A stretch of 64,000 nt of DNA from Salisapilia sapeloensis. Lineage: Eukaryota > Oomycota > Peronosporomycetes > Peronosporales > Salisapiliaceae. The translations under genes and the position numbers were made by a program. The DNA lies in contig JAADVB010000027.1 in the NCBI GenBank assembly GCA_023334545.1, positions 52,581 to 116,580 on the forward strand, given 5' to 3'. Within the stretch, counting starts at the first letter, position 1; the number at the start of each line of letters is the position of its first letter. This document shows, piece by piece, positions 42,685-52,702 of this stretch. The notes beneath the pieces are model-generated. The model saw only the letters and a program-made list of their open reading frames with translations. It made no database searches and was not told the DNA's origin.

Positions 42685-44597
42685 TTACTCTGCTTTCACT
42701 TGCGCATTCGTCGTGTCCGCTCTCTCCTTCCACTTCCTCCGCAACTGTGCCGCTGCATACGCCACACTCTCGTCCCTATCACGACAGACCGTTAGACGTT
42801 AATTCATAGAATAAGACAAGGAAGAACGTACTTGGCTTTGCGTAGTTTAGAGACAAGCTTGCCGATCTGAGAGTCAATGATTTCCTTGGTGGTCAAGTCC
42901 AGTTCGTCCAGCTGCTCTAACGTTTTTTTCAGTACGGAAGCGTCTTGCTCTACGTTCGCCAGCATGTCTTTAATCCGTTCAATCTCGGCCGACCTCCCGT
43001 CTTCCTCCTTCTTGTCGCCCTTGAGCTGCTGCATCCACGTCTTCCGCAAGTCCCGTGCTGTGGCAGATACCCGGTCGTTCTCATGCTGCCGAAGATCCGC
43101 CACGGCTCTCGAGATGCCTGTGTTCTTCAAGTCCGACGTTTGCAACGGTAGCGACTGTAGTCTCTGTAGGATCTCCATGATGTCTTCATGGGACGTCTCC
43201 TTGGCCTCGAGCTGTTCACGCCACCTCTTTATATCGTCCGTCTCGACCTTGGTCTCTTGCTTGGCTTCTAGCGTACTCGATTCTTCTTCTTTCACATCCG
43301 ACTTGCCATTGGGTTCTTCCTCCTCTTCCATCGAACTAATAACTTGAGCCACCCCTTCCTTAATCTGCTTCTTATGATGACGAAGATCCAGACTAAGCCG
43401 CTTTTCCAACATCTTCCTCACACTTTTCGTCGTCATTTCATTGAATTCAGAATTCAGTAATATCCATCGAATCTCCTCCTCCAACATCGCACGTAACTTT
43501 TCCTCTGACACATCCGGAGTCTTCTTCCCAGACTTGCTCTTCTGACTACGCTCCTCATCCTTTGGCTCCTCCTTCTTCACAACTGCCTTCGGAGACTTTT
43601 CACTCTTGTCTGTTGTAGCAGATTGACTCTCCTCTTTCTTCGCCTTCTTCGAAGGTTTGGGAGATGGCGTCGAACTCTTCTTTCGTTTCTTCGGAGCAGT
43701 CTCTTCTTCTTCCACAGGTTCAGCAGGTTCGGCAGCTTCTTCTTCACTCGCGTCTCCACCGTCTTCCATATCCTCATCTTCATCCTCGTCTTCTACAGGT
43801 GGAGATTCGAGAGACGGATCCAAATCTGACGGAACCATGCAAGACGGTACTCTTGTGTCCTCTGGTTCGGCAAGATAGTCCTAGGCAACCATGCTGTCAG
43901 TTCTTTTCACTCGTGTAGATACGTACGACCGAAAATAGATTGAAAAGTAGCCTACTTCTGCTTCTTGAATGGCGTTTTTGAGTAATTTAGTCGAATTCGT
44001 ACGTTTGACCAAGTGCTTCGGCATTCCTTTCAACATCTCTTCCTTTTGGTCACAATCCCAATGTCTCAATGTACCTCTGTTCACTTTCGTTTGGGAGCTG
44101 AAAGACAAAAAAGCTTATGAGAAAATCTTTTCCAGCGAATATGCAGACAATAATGAACGTACAAGTCGTGTGAACCAAAGTAGTAGACCAAGCCAAAGTC
44201 TTTCGGAAAGTCGCGTGCCTTTTTCAAAATCTTCCGATGCCCATTGCCTAGTACAAGTACAATATCCCCCGTCAGAAGACCCGTCCAACCCTCTCCATGC
44301 ACTCTATAGTCTACACCTGACTATCTCAAGGCAGTACCAGTCGGATATTTGCTCTATCACAGTGCAAAGTCGCCAACTACGATACCCGAGCATGCCAGAC
44401 GAATTCCAATGTGACAACATACCTAGTAAATGCAGGTCCTCTCGCAGTGTCTTTGGGTCACAGACGAAGACGGGCCACCACGGATAGCCCTCTAGAATGT
44501 GCCACCCAATAGAGTTTGGCCCGGGCTCATCAACCTTCGGCATGCCGTCCACAGGATCTTGTTCGCGCTCGCAATCGCTTTTTATCAATGAGCCCAT
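42685..44597 (-). CDS. PWWP / DEK_C / TFIIS-N chromatin protein
   Basis: Five exons (44423-44597, 44163-44301, 43956-44097, 42832-43880, 42685-42775) total 1596 nt, exactly 531 residues plus stop. A PWWP domain spans the first three exons: GWHILEGYPWWPVFVCDP, then GDIVLVLGNGHRKILK and DFGLVYYFGSHDF. An acidic/Lys-rich linker follows, then a DEK C-terminal-like fold (LRAMLEEEIRWILLNSEF, KSVRKMLEKRLSLDL). A TFIIS-N/LW-type helical bundle (EDIMEILQRLQSLPL, TGISRAVADLR, ATARDLRKTWMQ) and a C-terminal basic helix complete it. PWWP reads methylated H3K36, and TFIIS-N bundles bind disordered elongation-factor motifs, so a transcription-elongation reader similar in logic to LEDGF is inferred. The junction of exons 1 and 2 uses TATAGAG as acceptor. 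Confidence 0.8.
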
Positions 44598-44706
44598 TTA
44601 TCCTACTTTCACTATACCTTGACAAAAATTACGACGGTCGAAGCAAGAGGGCTACCTTCGGACGACCTCACGCACCTTGAAGTGCAGCCAGAACACGGTC
44701 GGCAGG

Positions 44707-47700
44707 ATGCTGGAGAAATTGGTGCTGGAGAACTTCAAGAGCTTTGGCGGACGCCACGAGATAGACTTTTCGCGTAGACTCAACTGCATTGCTGGGCACA
44801 ATGGCGCTGGTAGCACTATCTCTTTCTTGTATGTTTGGTACGAAGAGCTCAAGTAATGAGGCGGTGGTAGGCAAATCCAATATCCTCGGCACGTCGCACT
44901 ACGATCCGTTTCATTTATGATAAGCTAACAACAGACATGGATGGCTGTTATTATCAGAAGCGATCTGCTTTGGTCTGGGTGAAGGTCGGTGCTCTCGACT
45001 GCGAGTGCAGTCCCTGTCGGATCTTCACTTCAAGGAAGAGCGCGGTGGACAGCGAAATAAGGAACCGACAGTTGTCACACTATACTTGCGAACCAAAAGT
45101 ATATCATAGAATCAACACACTTTAAATGGTCAGGTATTGATGCAGGCCGTAGATGCACAGCCTATTGTAGTCTCGGCGACATTGAGTCCGACAACAGGCC
45201 ACAGGACATATCGGTTCAACAACTCAATTACTCCGGTCAAGAGTAAGACCTTCAAGTAGTATCAGTACTTGGTACTTTAGTCAACGCTTTATACGATGAT
45301 TACAGAAGTGAAACGGAACGTTCGTAGCTTGTGTGGCATCGACATTGACGTCTCCTCCTGGTCCTTAACAGTCTACATCATACTTTCTCGCCTCTCTTGA
45401 TAATCGCTACGACGTAGGGTGATTCGTCAGAATGGAGTACTAGAAATGGTAGCTACCTACACCTTAATTGCCTATGTAGAAGATGTAGACGTAAGATTTA
45501 TAAACTGTAGTCGAACAAGCGACCTTCAGAGCTCGCTGCTTACCTATGCGAAGTAAAACATACTGCTCTTTTACTCATTTAACTGTATAACTTATGAGAA
45601 ATGGGCAGGCTGCTGGAACGAACATGTTTCTAGAGTATGAACAGGATGCTCAAGATGCGATCACCAACTTTAGATCAGTTGCCATGAAAACGACTCAAAA
45701 CATCAACCAGCTTGTACAAATTCTTTACCAAAGTCACGAGTGCTTTCGCAGGACTTTTACAGCGCCTTGTCATTTTAGAAGCAAGTGATAGAAAAGGAAG
45801 CAAAAGTCTTGGAAGACATTCGTCGGAAGAAAGAGGTATTTTTCATACTACCACCAGAACAAACATCAGTTTTACTTGTTGGATTAGGTCGAGAACGAGA
45901 TCAACAAGTGCAAACACCAGATAGAAACATTAGAATCGTGTCGTCTATCTAAAAGTAAACTCTATTGCGTCCTTAGCTCAATTAAAATTCACATTTTCTA
46001 CGACAGAATTGCTAAACGACAAACGAGCACGTGAAGCGATGGAAGCTACACAATGTCAAACGAAGACAGACCTATCTCAAGTCCATCTGCAAATCAAAGC
46101 TCTGGATGAACAACTATCAAAAGAAAAAAATCGATTGGCGCCAGGTGTCGAGAAAGAGTACACGAAAGCAGAAGAGAATCTTCTTGCTGCATCAGCAAAG
46201 CAAATATCATGTGCTACACGCCTGGAAGCTCTATCTACACAGCTGAGGGAGATGGAGAAAGTGATAGTCGAGTGTCAGGACAGATGGAAGGAAGCTCGAG
46301 AGTGTCTCGATAAAGTCGAAAACGTATAACTATAGAATCTTGTTAGTAGTGAAAGTGAACTAAAGGTATCTCTGTCTTGTGTAGAAGATCACAAGGACAT
46401 CTACGGCAGTTTTAATGACTGACTTCAGTCTAACGAGAATTGCAAAGTGCCGGGAGACAGAGATGACGGACATAAGGCAGTTTGAAAGGCAGCTTGAAGA
46501 CGAGATTGCTCAAGTAGGAGCATGTTGATGTATCATCTCTTGACAATAGGACTAACCATAGGCATCTATAGTGGAGTCAATCGTCCTCTGATACAACTCA
46601 AGCGTATCATAATCGACTCCTTTCGTCCATTGTAAGTACCATCGCTGGTCTATCGAGTCTGTAGTCTAACGCGTAAGATGTAAGGACACGACGATCCAGA
46701 CAAATGAAACAGACATGCATGGACTCATTGATTCCAAAGAGGCCTGTAAACGACAGCTTCTAGTACTTCAAGACCACCTCTCGTCCTTTTCTACGCTACC
46801 ACATCGACAGCAAGTGGAAGAGGACTTGAGCAATGCCCAGCGTACTATCGACGACGTCCGAGAGAAAGAAAGGTTCTGTCGGTCATCTCTGCCATCTCTT
46901 GAACCTCCACTTCAATCTCATGGTACATTCATATCATCCCATGGACCTTGCTATCTCACTAAGTGATATCTGTAGGAGACTACGGGATGCTTGTGGACAT
47001 GCTTTCGATTCCATCGAGTGTGTTAGATTCGAATATCCAGAGAGAATGGCTTGTTCCACTCGGTCTGCTGCTGGAACAAAAGCTCTGGACAAGAGTTTGC
47101 GAGGATGATCGATTCGCAATGCAGATCATTCGAGCGAATGGGAACAGAAAATCCTTTACGATATGGTTCGTTCTATCATGTCTGTCGTCAGCTCTTTAAT
47201 AACGTTTTATTCTAGGCCACTGCAGAACCTGAAGGTAGGATCCAACCGATTGGAAAGACTTATGCCAGTGATACGCGATCGTTTCCACCCGGACGACGTC
47301 TGCGATCCCCGAGACCTTTTGACTGTTAGAAGAGAAGGCAGAGGACAAGAGGCACAATTACAAAAGTGCATCACAAAAGGTAGGGTATTTATATTGCAAA
47401 AAGTCGACAGAGGTTGACGATGTAGAAACGTAGCTCTGGGATCATGGTTACTCGTTCGAAACGACAGAATTGGGAGGGAGATACTGGAAAAATTCGACAT
47501 CCCAAGCGTTTCCATTACGCTTAACCTCCACGCTCATGGCGTACGCTACTCCCCATCACCTTTCAAGTATCCTGCATGATTCATATGCATAAGAGTAGAT
47601 GTTATCAGGCGGACATATCCCACGTCAAGGCCCTTTCTCCACCTTTCTTCGCATCCAGGAAATACAAGCCAAGGAGTAGAGTCTTGTCGGGAGATTAAAA

Positions 47701-49333
47701 ACCAAGAGACATTTGTTTTTAATCTGTATATGGTAGGAAGCACCTTGAAGAGAAAGCTAGATGTCTGCTCCAAACTCTCAGTGACGTTGCGCATCAAGAG
47801 GACATCCTTCGCAAGATGTCCAACATACAACATGATATGCAGGACATAGAGTGGAAGATAGATCGATGTCAACGGTATATTCGGGAGGAGCAAAGTAAAA
47901 GACGACAGTTGATCTCCGACCAGCGCTCTGTCCATTCAGCTCAACTCAAAAGAGACACTGCCATCCAGTGTCTACATGGACATCTGCAGACTGCCAAGCG
48001 ACTCCACAGTCTCTACGAGCTGCGAGACGTATTGATTAGGTAGATGTGCATCTCGTGCAGCCGTATAAAATACTCATGAACAAGTAGAGACAAAGCAGAA
48101 GCAGAAGGAGAGTTGGATCAGTTGACACAGAGTCAGCGTCATGCTCAGGTCCCTAAATGCCCAACATCCTCTTTCCCATGACTCATCTCTTTGTAGAAAC
48201 AATACGCTGTCACCCAGTCGAAACTGGACAGTCTAGAAGAGGAAAAGGATGAACTAGTACAGACGAAACGACAAGAGGAAGAAGAGTACAGCAGACTCGA
48301 ATCCGAAGCTCAGACGTGTAAAATCCACCGAGACTTACTTCAAGTCCAACGTCAAGAGTACAAAGATCTCCGAGTTTCCATTCATCGCACGCAGCGTGAA
48401 CTAGCTCAGCTGGATGAACGTCAGCAAAGCCTCTCTTCTACGGTTGTGTCGTTGGAAGAAGAGCTTGCTATCCTGCACAAAAGCATCCAGTCTCTTAGAG
48501 AAGAACTGTCCAGACGACGTCCTCCATTGTCTCCACTACCACCAGATATCGAAATGCTCTTGTCGTCGAATAAGAAGCAGCTATTGACTCTCCAAGTCGA
48601 AGAACGCTTCCTCAGAGATAAAATCTCGACTGAAGCGATATCGAGTGAAGAGGAGACGATGGGCAAGAAGCAAAAGATACTTTGGTTGGAACAAATGCAG
48701 CATCAGATACTAGCAGCCATCGATCAATTGCAGCAAGGCATGCAGGAGACGCAGGATAAGGCGAAAGAAGCCAACGCTGTTGCCTTGGACTATGTCAACC
48801 AAGTCTTTGCCTCCATCTTCCACACCGCCGTGCCATCCAAGACAGCTTCCATACAACAGACAGACACTTTGGTCCAAGTAGAGAGCATTCATATCGTAGA
48901 AACACACGAGAAGCTAAGTCTAGTCGATAGGATGGCATTCAGCTATGCGTTACCAAACCTGGAGAAACCTCGACTCAAGTCAAGAAAGAACTATCCGGTG
49001 GACAGCTTACCATGCTCAGTAAGTCTCTATCCTACTTGTTAAACAGTAGACTTCTTTACAAATATTGGTAGGCATGGCATACGTATTCGCTCTTGCGAGA
49101 TACAGCGCCTCCCCGATCTACTTGCTAGATGAAATCGACGCTGCCCTGGATGAAGACAATCAGGTCGCAACCATCCACGTCTGAACCCATGACGCCAACA
49201 TAACAGTACTCCATAGTCCATTGTCGCCAGTATGATCCGAGACACCTTCCATCGTAGCCAAGTAATCTGCATCAGCCATCGCCAAGTACCTACACTACCC
49301 GACACCATCACACCTCTTCCTAACAGCCTTTAG
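44707..49333 (+). CDS. Divergent SMC-family ATPase, 24 exons
   Basis: I joined 24 exons in frame: 44707-44809, 44871-44888, 44958-45098, 45153-45242, 45306-45360, 45418-45448, 45511-45552, 45609-45713, 45779-45835, 45888-45954, 46007-46323, 46385-46513, 46572-46631, 46685-46922, 46976-47165, 47216-47379, 47434-47540, 47599-47675, 47737-48039, 48088-48148, 48197-48877, 48931-49018, 49072-49163, 49217-49333. The product has about 1110 residues. N-terminal head: LEKLVLENFKSFGGRHEIDF, Walker A GHNGAGKS, then FGLGEGRCSRLRVQSLSDL, then YLCEAAGTNMF. Coiled coil, then a hinge (GDYGMLVDML through HAHGMLSGGH), coiled coil, and the C-terminal head with LSGGQ and the Walker B / D-loop PIYLLDEIDAALDEDNQ. 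SMC proteins are chromosome-organising ATPases. I cannot place this in SMC1-6. The tail after ISHRQ is short and uncertain. Confidence 0.8.
44871..44888 (+). other. 18-nt exon with Walker-A Lys-Ser, followed by GC-AG intron
   Basis: The second exon of the SMC gene is only 18 nt (residues G-K-S-N-I-L in frame with both neighbours). The 61-nt intron before it ends GGTAG. The next intron (44889-44957) begins GCACGT, which is the local donor GTACGT with T changed to C, and ends ATTATCAG. No GT donor gives the right frame into EAICFGLG. Confidence 0.62.
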
Positions 49334-49431
49334 TCCCTCCACACGCAAGCACACAAGATCATTCACCTTTCATAAGCCAAACCGGAGCTTTTTCATTTTC
49401 TTTTCCTTACCAGAGAGTACGTATCTCTAGT

Positions 49432-50625
49432 CTAGGCCTGCGCCGCTTGGGCCTTCTTCTTCTTCTTCTGGTTCTTGTTCTTGTTCTTCTTCTTCGTCAA
49501 GCTCGTTGCCAAGATTGCAGCCGTCTCTTCATCCGGCGTCTTGTCCGCCTTGACCTTGTCCGACGGGAACTCGAGACCAGTGATCTTGGTCTGGCCGGAC
49601 GGAAGGAGAAGAAGCGTCGCCTTGAAGTGCGCGACCTTGTCCTCCTTCTTACCCTCCAGAATCGGGTACGACTCGAGCAAGTCGTGCTTGACGCACTCGA
49701 CGACACCCATACGCGCCTGGCTCTCGTCGTCGAACGCACGGATCGTGAACGGAAGCGTCGGGAACTTGGCGTTGATCTCCTTGAACACGTATCGAGACGC
49801 CTTCATCTTCAGACGGTACTGCTTCTCCACCTGGCGCTTGAACACAGTCGTACGACGCTCACTCGCCACAGGCTTGTCGTTGCCAGTCGTGTAGCACAGA
49901 TCCAACGTGTACACCTCGTTCGGCTCAAACGTCACCTTGGACACGCGGTTCTCCGCGTCGTGCTTCTGCGCAATTGTCTTGTTGCCGTCGATCACAAAAC
50001 GCTTCAGCTGGTGCATCACCGTGCCCTGGAGAGACTTGACGCCGTAGCTCTCTTCGAGCTTCTGGAGAGCGTCAGTCACCTGCGTGTTCGTGTTGCCAGG
50101 CTTGATCAGACGAGCACAGAGCTCGACAGCGTCGTGCGCACACTTGTACACGTTGGCTTCTTCGCCCGTGAGTTCAGGGAACTCGGCCTCGGCGGCGTTG
50201 CCTTCCGAAGGAACAATGGCCGTGTGCGCGACCACAGCGATGTAGCCGTCGATGTGGCATCCAAGATCGATCTTGACCCAGTCGCCGGCCTCGACCGTCT
50301 TGGATTCCGACGCAAGAGGAGAAAAGTGGCAGATGATCTCGTTCACCGACACGCACGTCGGGAACGCGACGCCCTTCTCGACCTTCTTGCTCTTGAAAAT
50401 CGCTGCGCAACGCTGGGTGATGATCAGATCGGCGAACTTGCATAGCTCGACGACGTCTTTACCAGCCGAGAGCTGGCTAAGAACGCCTTGGAGAGCAGAC
50501 TGGGCGATCTCAGACGCGAGACGGTACTTAGTCACGACGTCCGAGTTGCTGCAGTCCTCCGCCGGCGCCTGCTGCTCAACCTCTTCTTCGCTATCACTGT
50601 GCTGCGACTTCTCCTCGTCCGACAT
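49432..50625 (-). CDS. PA2G4: Proliferation-associated protein 2G4 (EBP1) homologue
   Basis: An intron-less gene of 397 residues. The methionine-aminopeptidase (M24) pita-bread fold is recognisable: AFPTCVSVNEIICHFSPL, GDWVKIDLGCHIDGYIAVVA, GTVMHQLKRFVIDGNKTI, FEPNEVYTLDLCYTTG. Metal ligands typical of active peptidases are not conserved in this family, which acts as an RNA- and ribosome-binding protein. The C-terminus is a Lys/Asn-rich tail (KKKNKNKNQKKKKK), as in animal EBP1. Role: ribosome-exit-tunnel or rRNA-associated growth regulator, by family. It diverges from NRT2 over about 250 bp. Confidence 0.94.
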   Translation of the reverse strand: MSDEEKSQHSDSEEEVEQQAPAEDCSNSDVVTKYRLASEIAQSALQGVLSQLSAGKDVVELCKFADLIITQRCAAIFKSKKVEKGVAFPTCVSVNEIICHFSPLASESKTVEAGDWVKIDLGCHIDGYIAVVAHTAIVPSEGNAAEAEFPELTGEEANVYKCAHDAVELCARLIKPGNTNTQVTDALQKLEESYGVKSLQGTVMHQLKRFVIDGNKTIAQKHDAENRVSKVTFEPNEVYTLDLCYTTGNDKPVASERRTTVFKRQVEKQYRLKMKASRYVFKEINAKFPTLPFTIRAFDDESQARMGVVECVKHDLLESYPILEGKKEDKVAHFKATLLLLPSGQTKITGLEFPSDKVKADKTPDEETAAILATSLTKKKNKNKNQKKKKKAQAAQA

Positions 50626-50853
50626 GTCTTCGATCTTTTATGGTATGTGGGGTGGCCGCACTTGACTTTAGTATACCAGCCTAAGCTTCCGTCGCCGCCA
50701 TTCAAAGATCAGTTTTTAATTCGTTTCAAAACGGTTGTAAACAGCCGAACGGCGGCAGCATGAGGAGCGGGACGAAGATGGGAAATTGCTCCGACGAGTA
50801 TCTTCCATCTTTTTCAAGCCTTATCCTCGCTTTTCTTTCTTTAAACTCTTATT

Positions 50854-50860
50854 TCACTTT
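50854..50860 (+). promoter_or_regulatory. Possible initiator element (TCACTTT) before NRT2
   Basis: TCACTTT fits the oomycete initiator YCAYTYY 18 bp upstream of the NRT2 ATG. It lies in a C/T-rich stretch. Short-motif evidence only. Confidence 0.3.
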
Positions 50861-50877
50861 TACTACCGCGACGTACA

Positions 50878-52305
50878 ATGTTCTTGACGTCCAAAAGCTC
50901 GAGGCTTGATGACGCTCTACCTAATTACCACAGTCCTGATAACGAGTATCGAAGTGATAGTGGCCATTTTCCAATCTATTCCGTTGCTACGAATCCTATC
51001 GAGAATGACAAGGCCAGTGAAATTAAACTGCCCTCATTCGCCCGTCCACACATGCGAGCCTTTCATATGTCCTGGATGAGCTTCTTCATCGCGTTCTTCG
51101 GATGGTTCGCTATCCCACCGCTTATGCCCACGATCAAACGCGAACTGCGTCTGTCTAAAGACCAAGTTGCTGATACCAACATCGCATCAGTTGCCTCCAC
51201 CATCCTAGCACGTACGGTCACCGGTCCGCTTTGTGACAAGTATGGCTGCCGTACAATCCAAACCGTCATCTTGGTACTTGGTGCTATTCCCGTCGCTTGC
51301 GCAGGGCTCACCAGCTCCTATGAAGATATTCTCGTCACCCGTCTCGCCATTGGACTCGTTGGAGCGTCCTTTATTGCTACAGCGTCTTGGACGTCGGCGA
51401 TGTTTGCTAGCAACGTCGTCGGCACGGCGAACGCGTTAGCTGCTGGATGGGGTAACCTGGGTGCAGGTGTTACCTACCTCGTCAGCCCTCTACTTTTCGA
51501 CCTAGTGACTCTCAGTACTGCCGTATCTGATGACCTGGGCTGGCGAATCACTCTTGTCTTTCCTGCATTAATGATGTTAGCAATTAGCTTTTTCATGTAC
51601 AAGTACTCAGACGATTGTCCGCAAGGAAACTATAAGGACATCGAGACTGTTCATCATCGGCCAGTAGACTCAGATCCTGCACGTTCATCTCTCTGGTCCG
51701 TCCTTCAAAGCCCGGCTGTCTGGGTCCTAAGTTTCCAATACGCATGCTCCTTTGGTGTCGAACTGCAGGTGCACAACGTACTGGGTATCTACTACTATGA
51801 AGACTTTGTAAAGGCAGGATGTCAAGTCACGGCACAAGAACCTTGTCGAGTGCTAAGTCAGACACAAAGCAGCCTCATTTCATCTCTCTTCGGCTTCATG
51901 TGCCTTTTTGCTCGAGCGGCAGGAGGCTATCTTTCGGACGTTGCCAATACCAAATTTGGGATGCAAGGAAGACTACTTGCGCAGGTCATCTGCTTCTTCG
52001 GACAAACAGTCTTCCTCTTGTGCTTTGCCAATGCCACATCCGTCGGTTTAAGCGTACCGTTCTTAATCCTATTCGGGGTTTGTGTCCAAGCATGCACCGG
52101 AACCACGTATGCGATCGTACCTTTTGTAGATCCAAGCGCTACAGGAACTGTTTCAGGAGTCGTTGGCGCTGGTGGAAATGTCGGTGGATTGTGCTGGGGG
52201 TTCCTATTTAAAACCATCGTGGACAGTCGAAAGAGCTTCATGTACCTCAGTGCCTTTGTACTCGCTGCAGCTCTCTCGACTGTGGGAATAAAGATAAATG
52301 AATGA
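50878..52305 (+). CDS. Nitrate/nitrite transporter, NRT2/NarK type (MFS)
   Basis: A single exon encoding 475 residues with about twelve membrane spans. The NNP-family signatures are present: FHMSWMSFFIAFFGWFAIPPL in TM1, the first nitrate signature AAGWGNLGAGVTYL in TM5, and the second GVVGAGGNVGGLCWGFLF in TM11. These proteins import nitrate with protons across the plasma membrane. A polar N-terminal tail of about 60 residues is cytosolic. Nitrate and nitrite reductase genes, often linked to this transporter in other eukaryotes, are not seen here: the neighbours are PA2G4 and CEP104. Whether the organism uses nitrate cannot be told from this window. Confidence 0.92.
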   Translation: MFLTSKSSRLDDALPNYHSPDNEYRSDSGHFPIYSVATNPIENDKASEIKLPSFARPHMRAFHMSWMSFFIAFFGWFAIPPLMPTIKRELRLSKDQVADTNIASVASTILARTVTGPLCDKYGCRTIQTVILVLGAIPVACAGLTSSYEDILVTRLAIGLVGASFIATASWTSAMFASNVVGTANALAAGWGNLGAGVTYLVSPLLFDLVTLSTAVSDDLGWRITLVFPALMMLAISFFMYKYSDDCPQGNYKDIETVHHRPVDSDPARSSLWSVLQSPAVWVLSFQYACSFGVELQVHNVLGIYYYEDFVKAGCQVTAQEPCRVLSQTQSSLISSLFGFMCLFARAAGGYLSDVANTKFGMQGRLLAQVICFFGQTVFLLCFANATSVGLSVPFLILFGVCVQACTGTTYAIVPFVDPSATGTVSGVVGAGGNVGGLCWGFLFKTIVDSRKSFMYLSAFVLAAALSTVGIKINE

Positions 52306-52702
52306 AGGTAGTTTATGTTGCGGGGCATCTATCAAGTGCGTGCAATCGGAAGAAGAAGACAAGAACAGACCGAGATGAATTGCCAGGGCTGACGAGTCCT
52401 GTACATGCTGTAAGATATGTGATGCCTTGTTTGTAGTGTTTCAATGTACTGCTTGTTTATAATGTATCACTGCTCCACCTATCGGCCCACATCACCTTCG
52501 CTTCCACATAAAGCCCAGAGCACTCTTGGCAAGCTCCAAAGTGTCCATCTCACGACGATGTCATTGAAGTCTTGTTGAAACCCAGCCCTGAGCTGCCTGG
52601 TACTTTTCTGGTTCCGTAAACAGTCGCCTAAACAACAAAACGAAACACAAAATCCCAAAACGGCAATTGGCACCTCGTAGACACTCTTCCACGCTCGTCA
52701 CG
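52306..52702. other. Intergenic interval upstream of CEP104
   Basis: Some 400 nt between the NRT2 stop and the CEP104 ATG. No convincing coding frame; it holds the NRT2 3' end and the CEP104 promoter. Confidence 0.45.

Noticed and set aside
49447-50445. Plus-strand open frame of 332 codons
   Set aside because: It is an antisense shadow of PA2G4, rich in Arg and Leu with no domain; the opposite strand is clearly the real gene.
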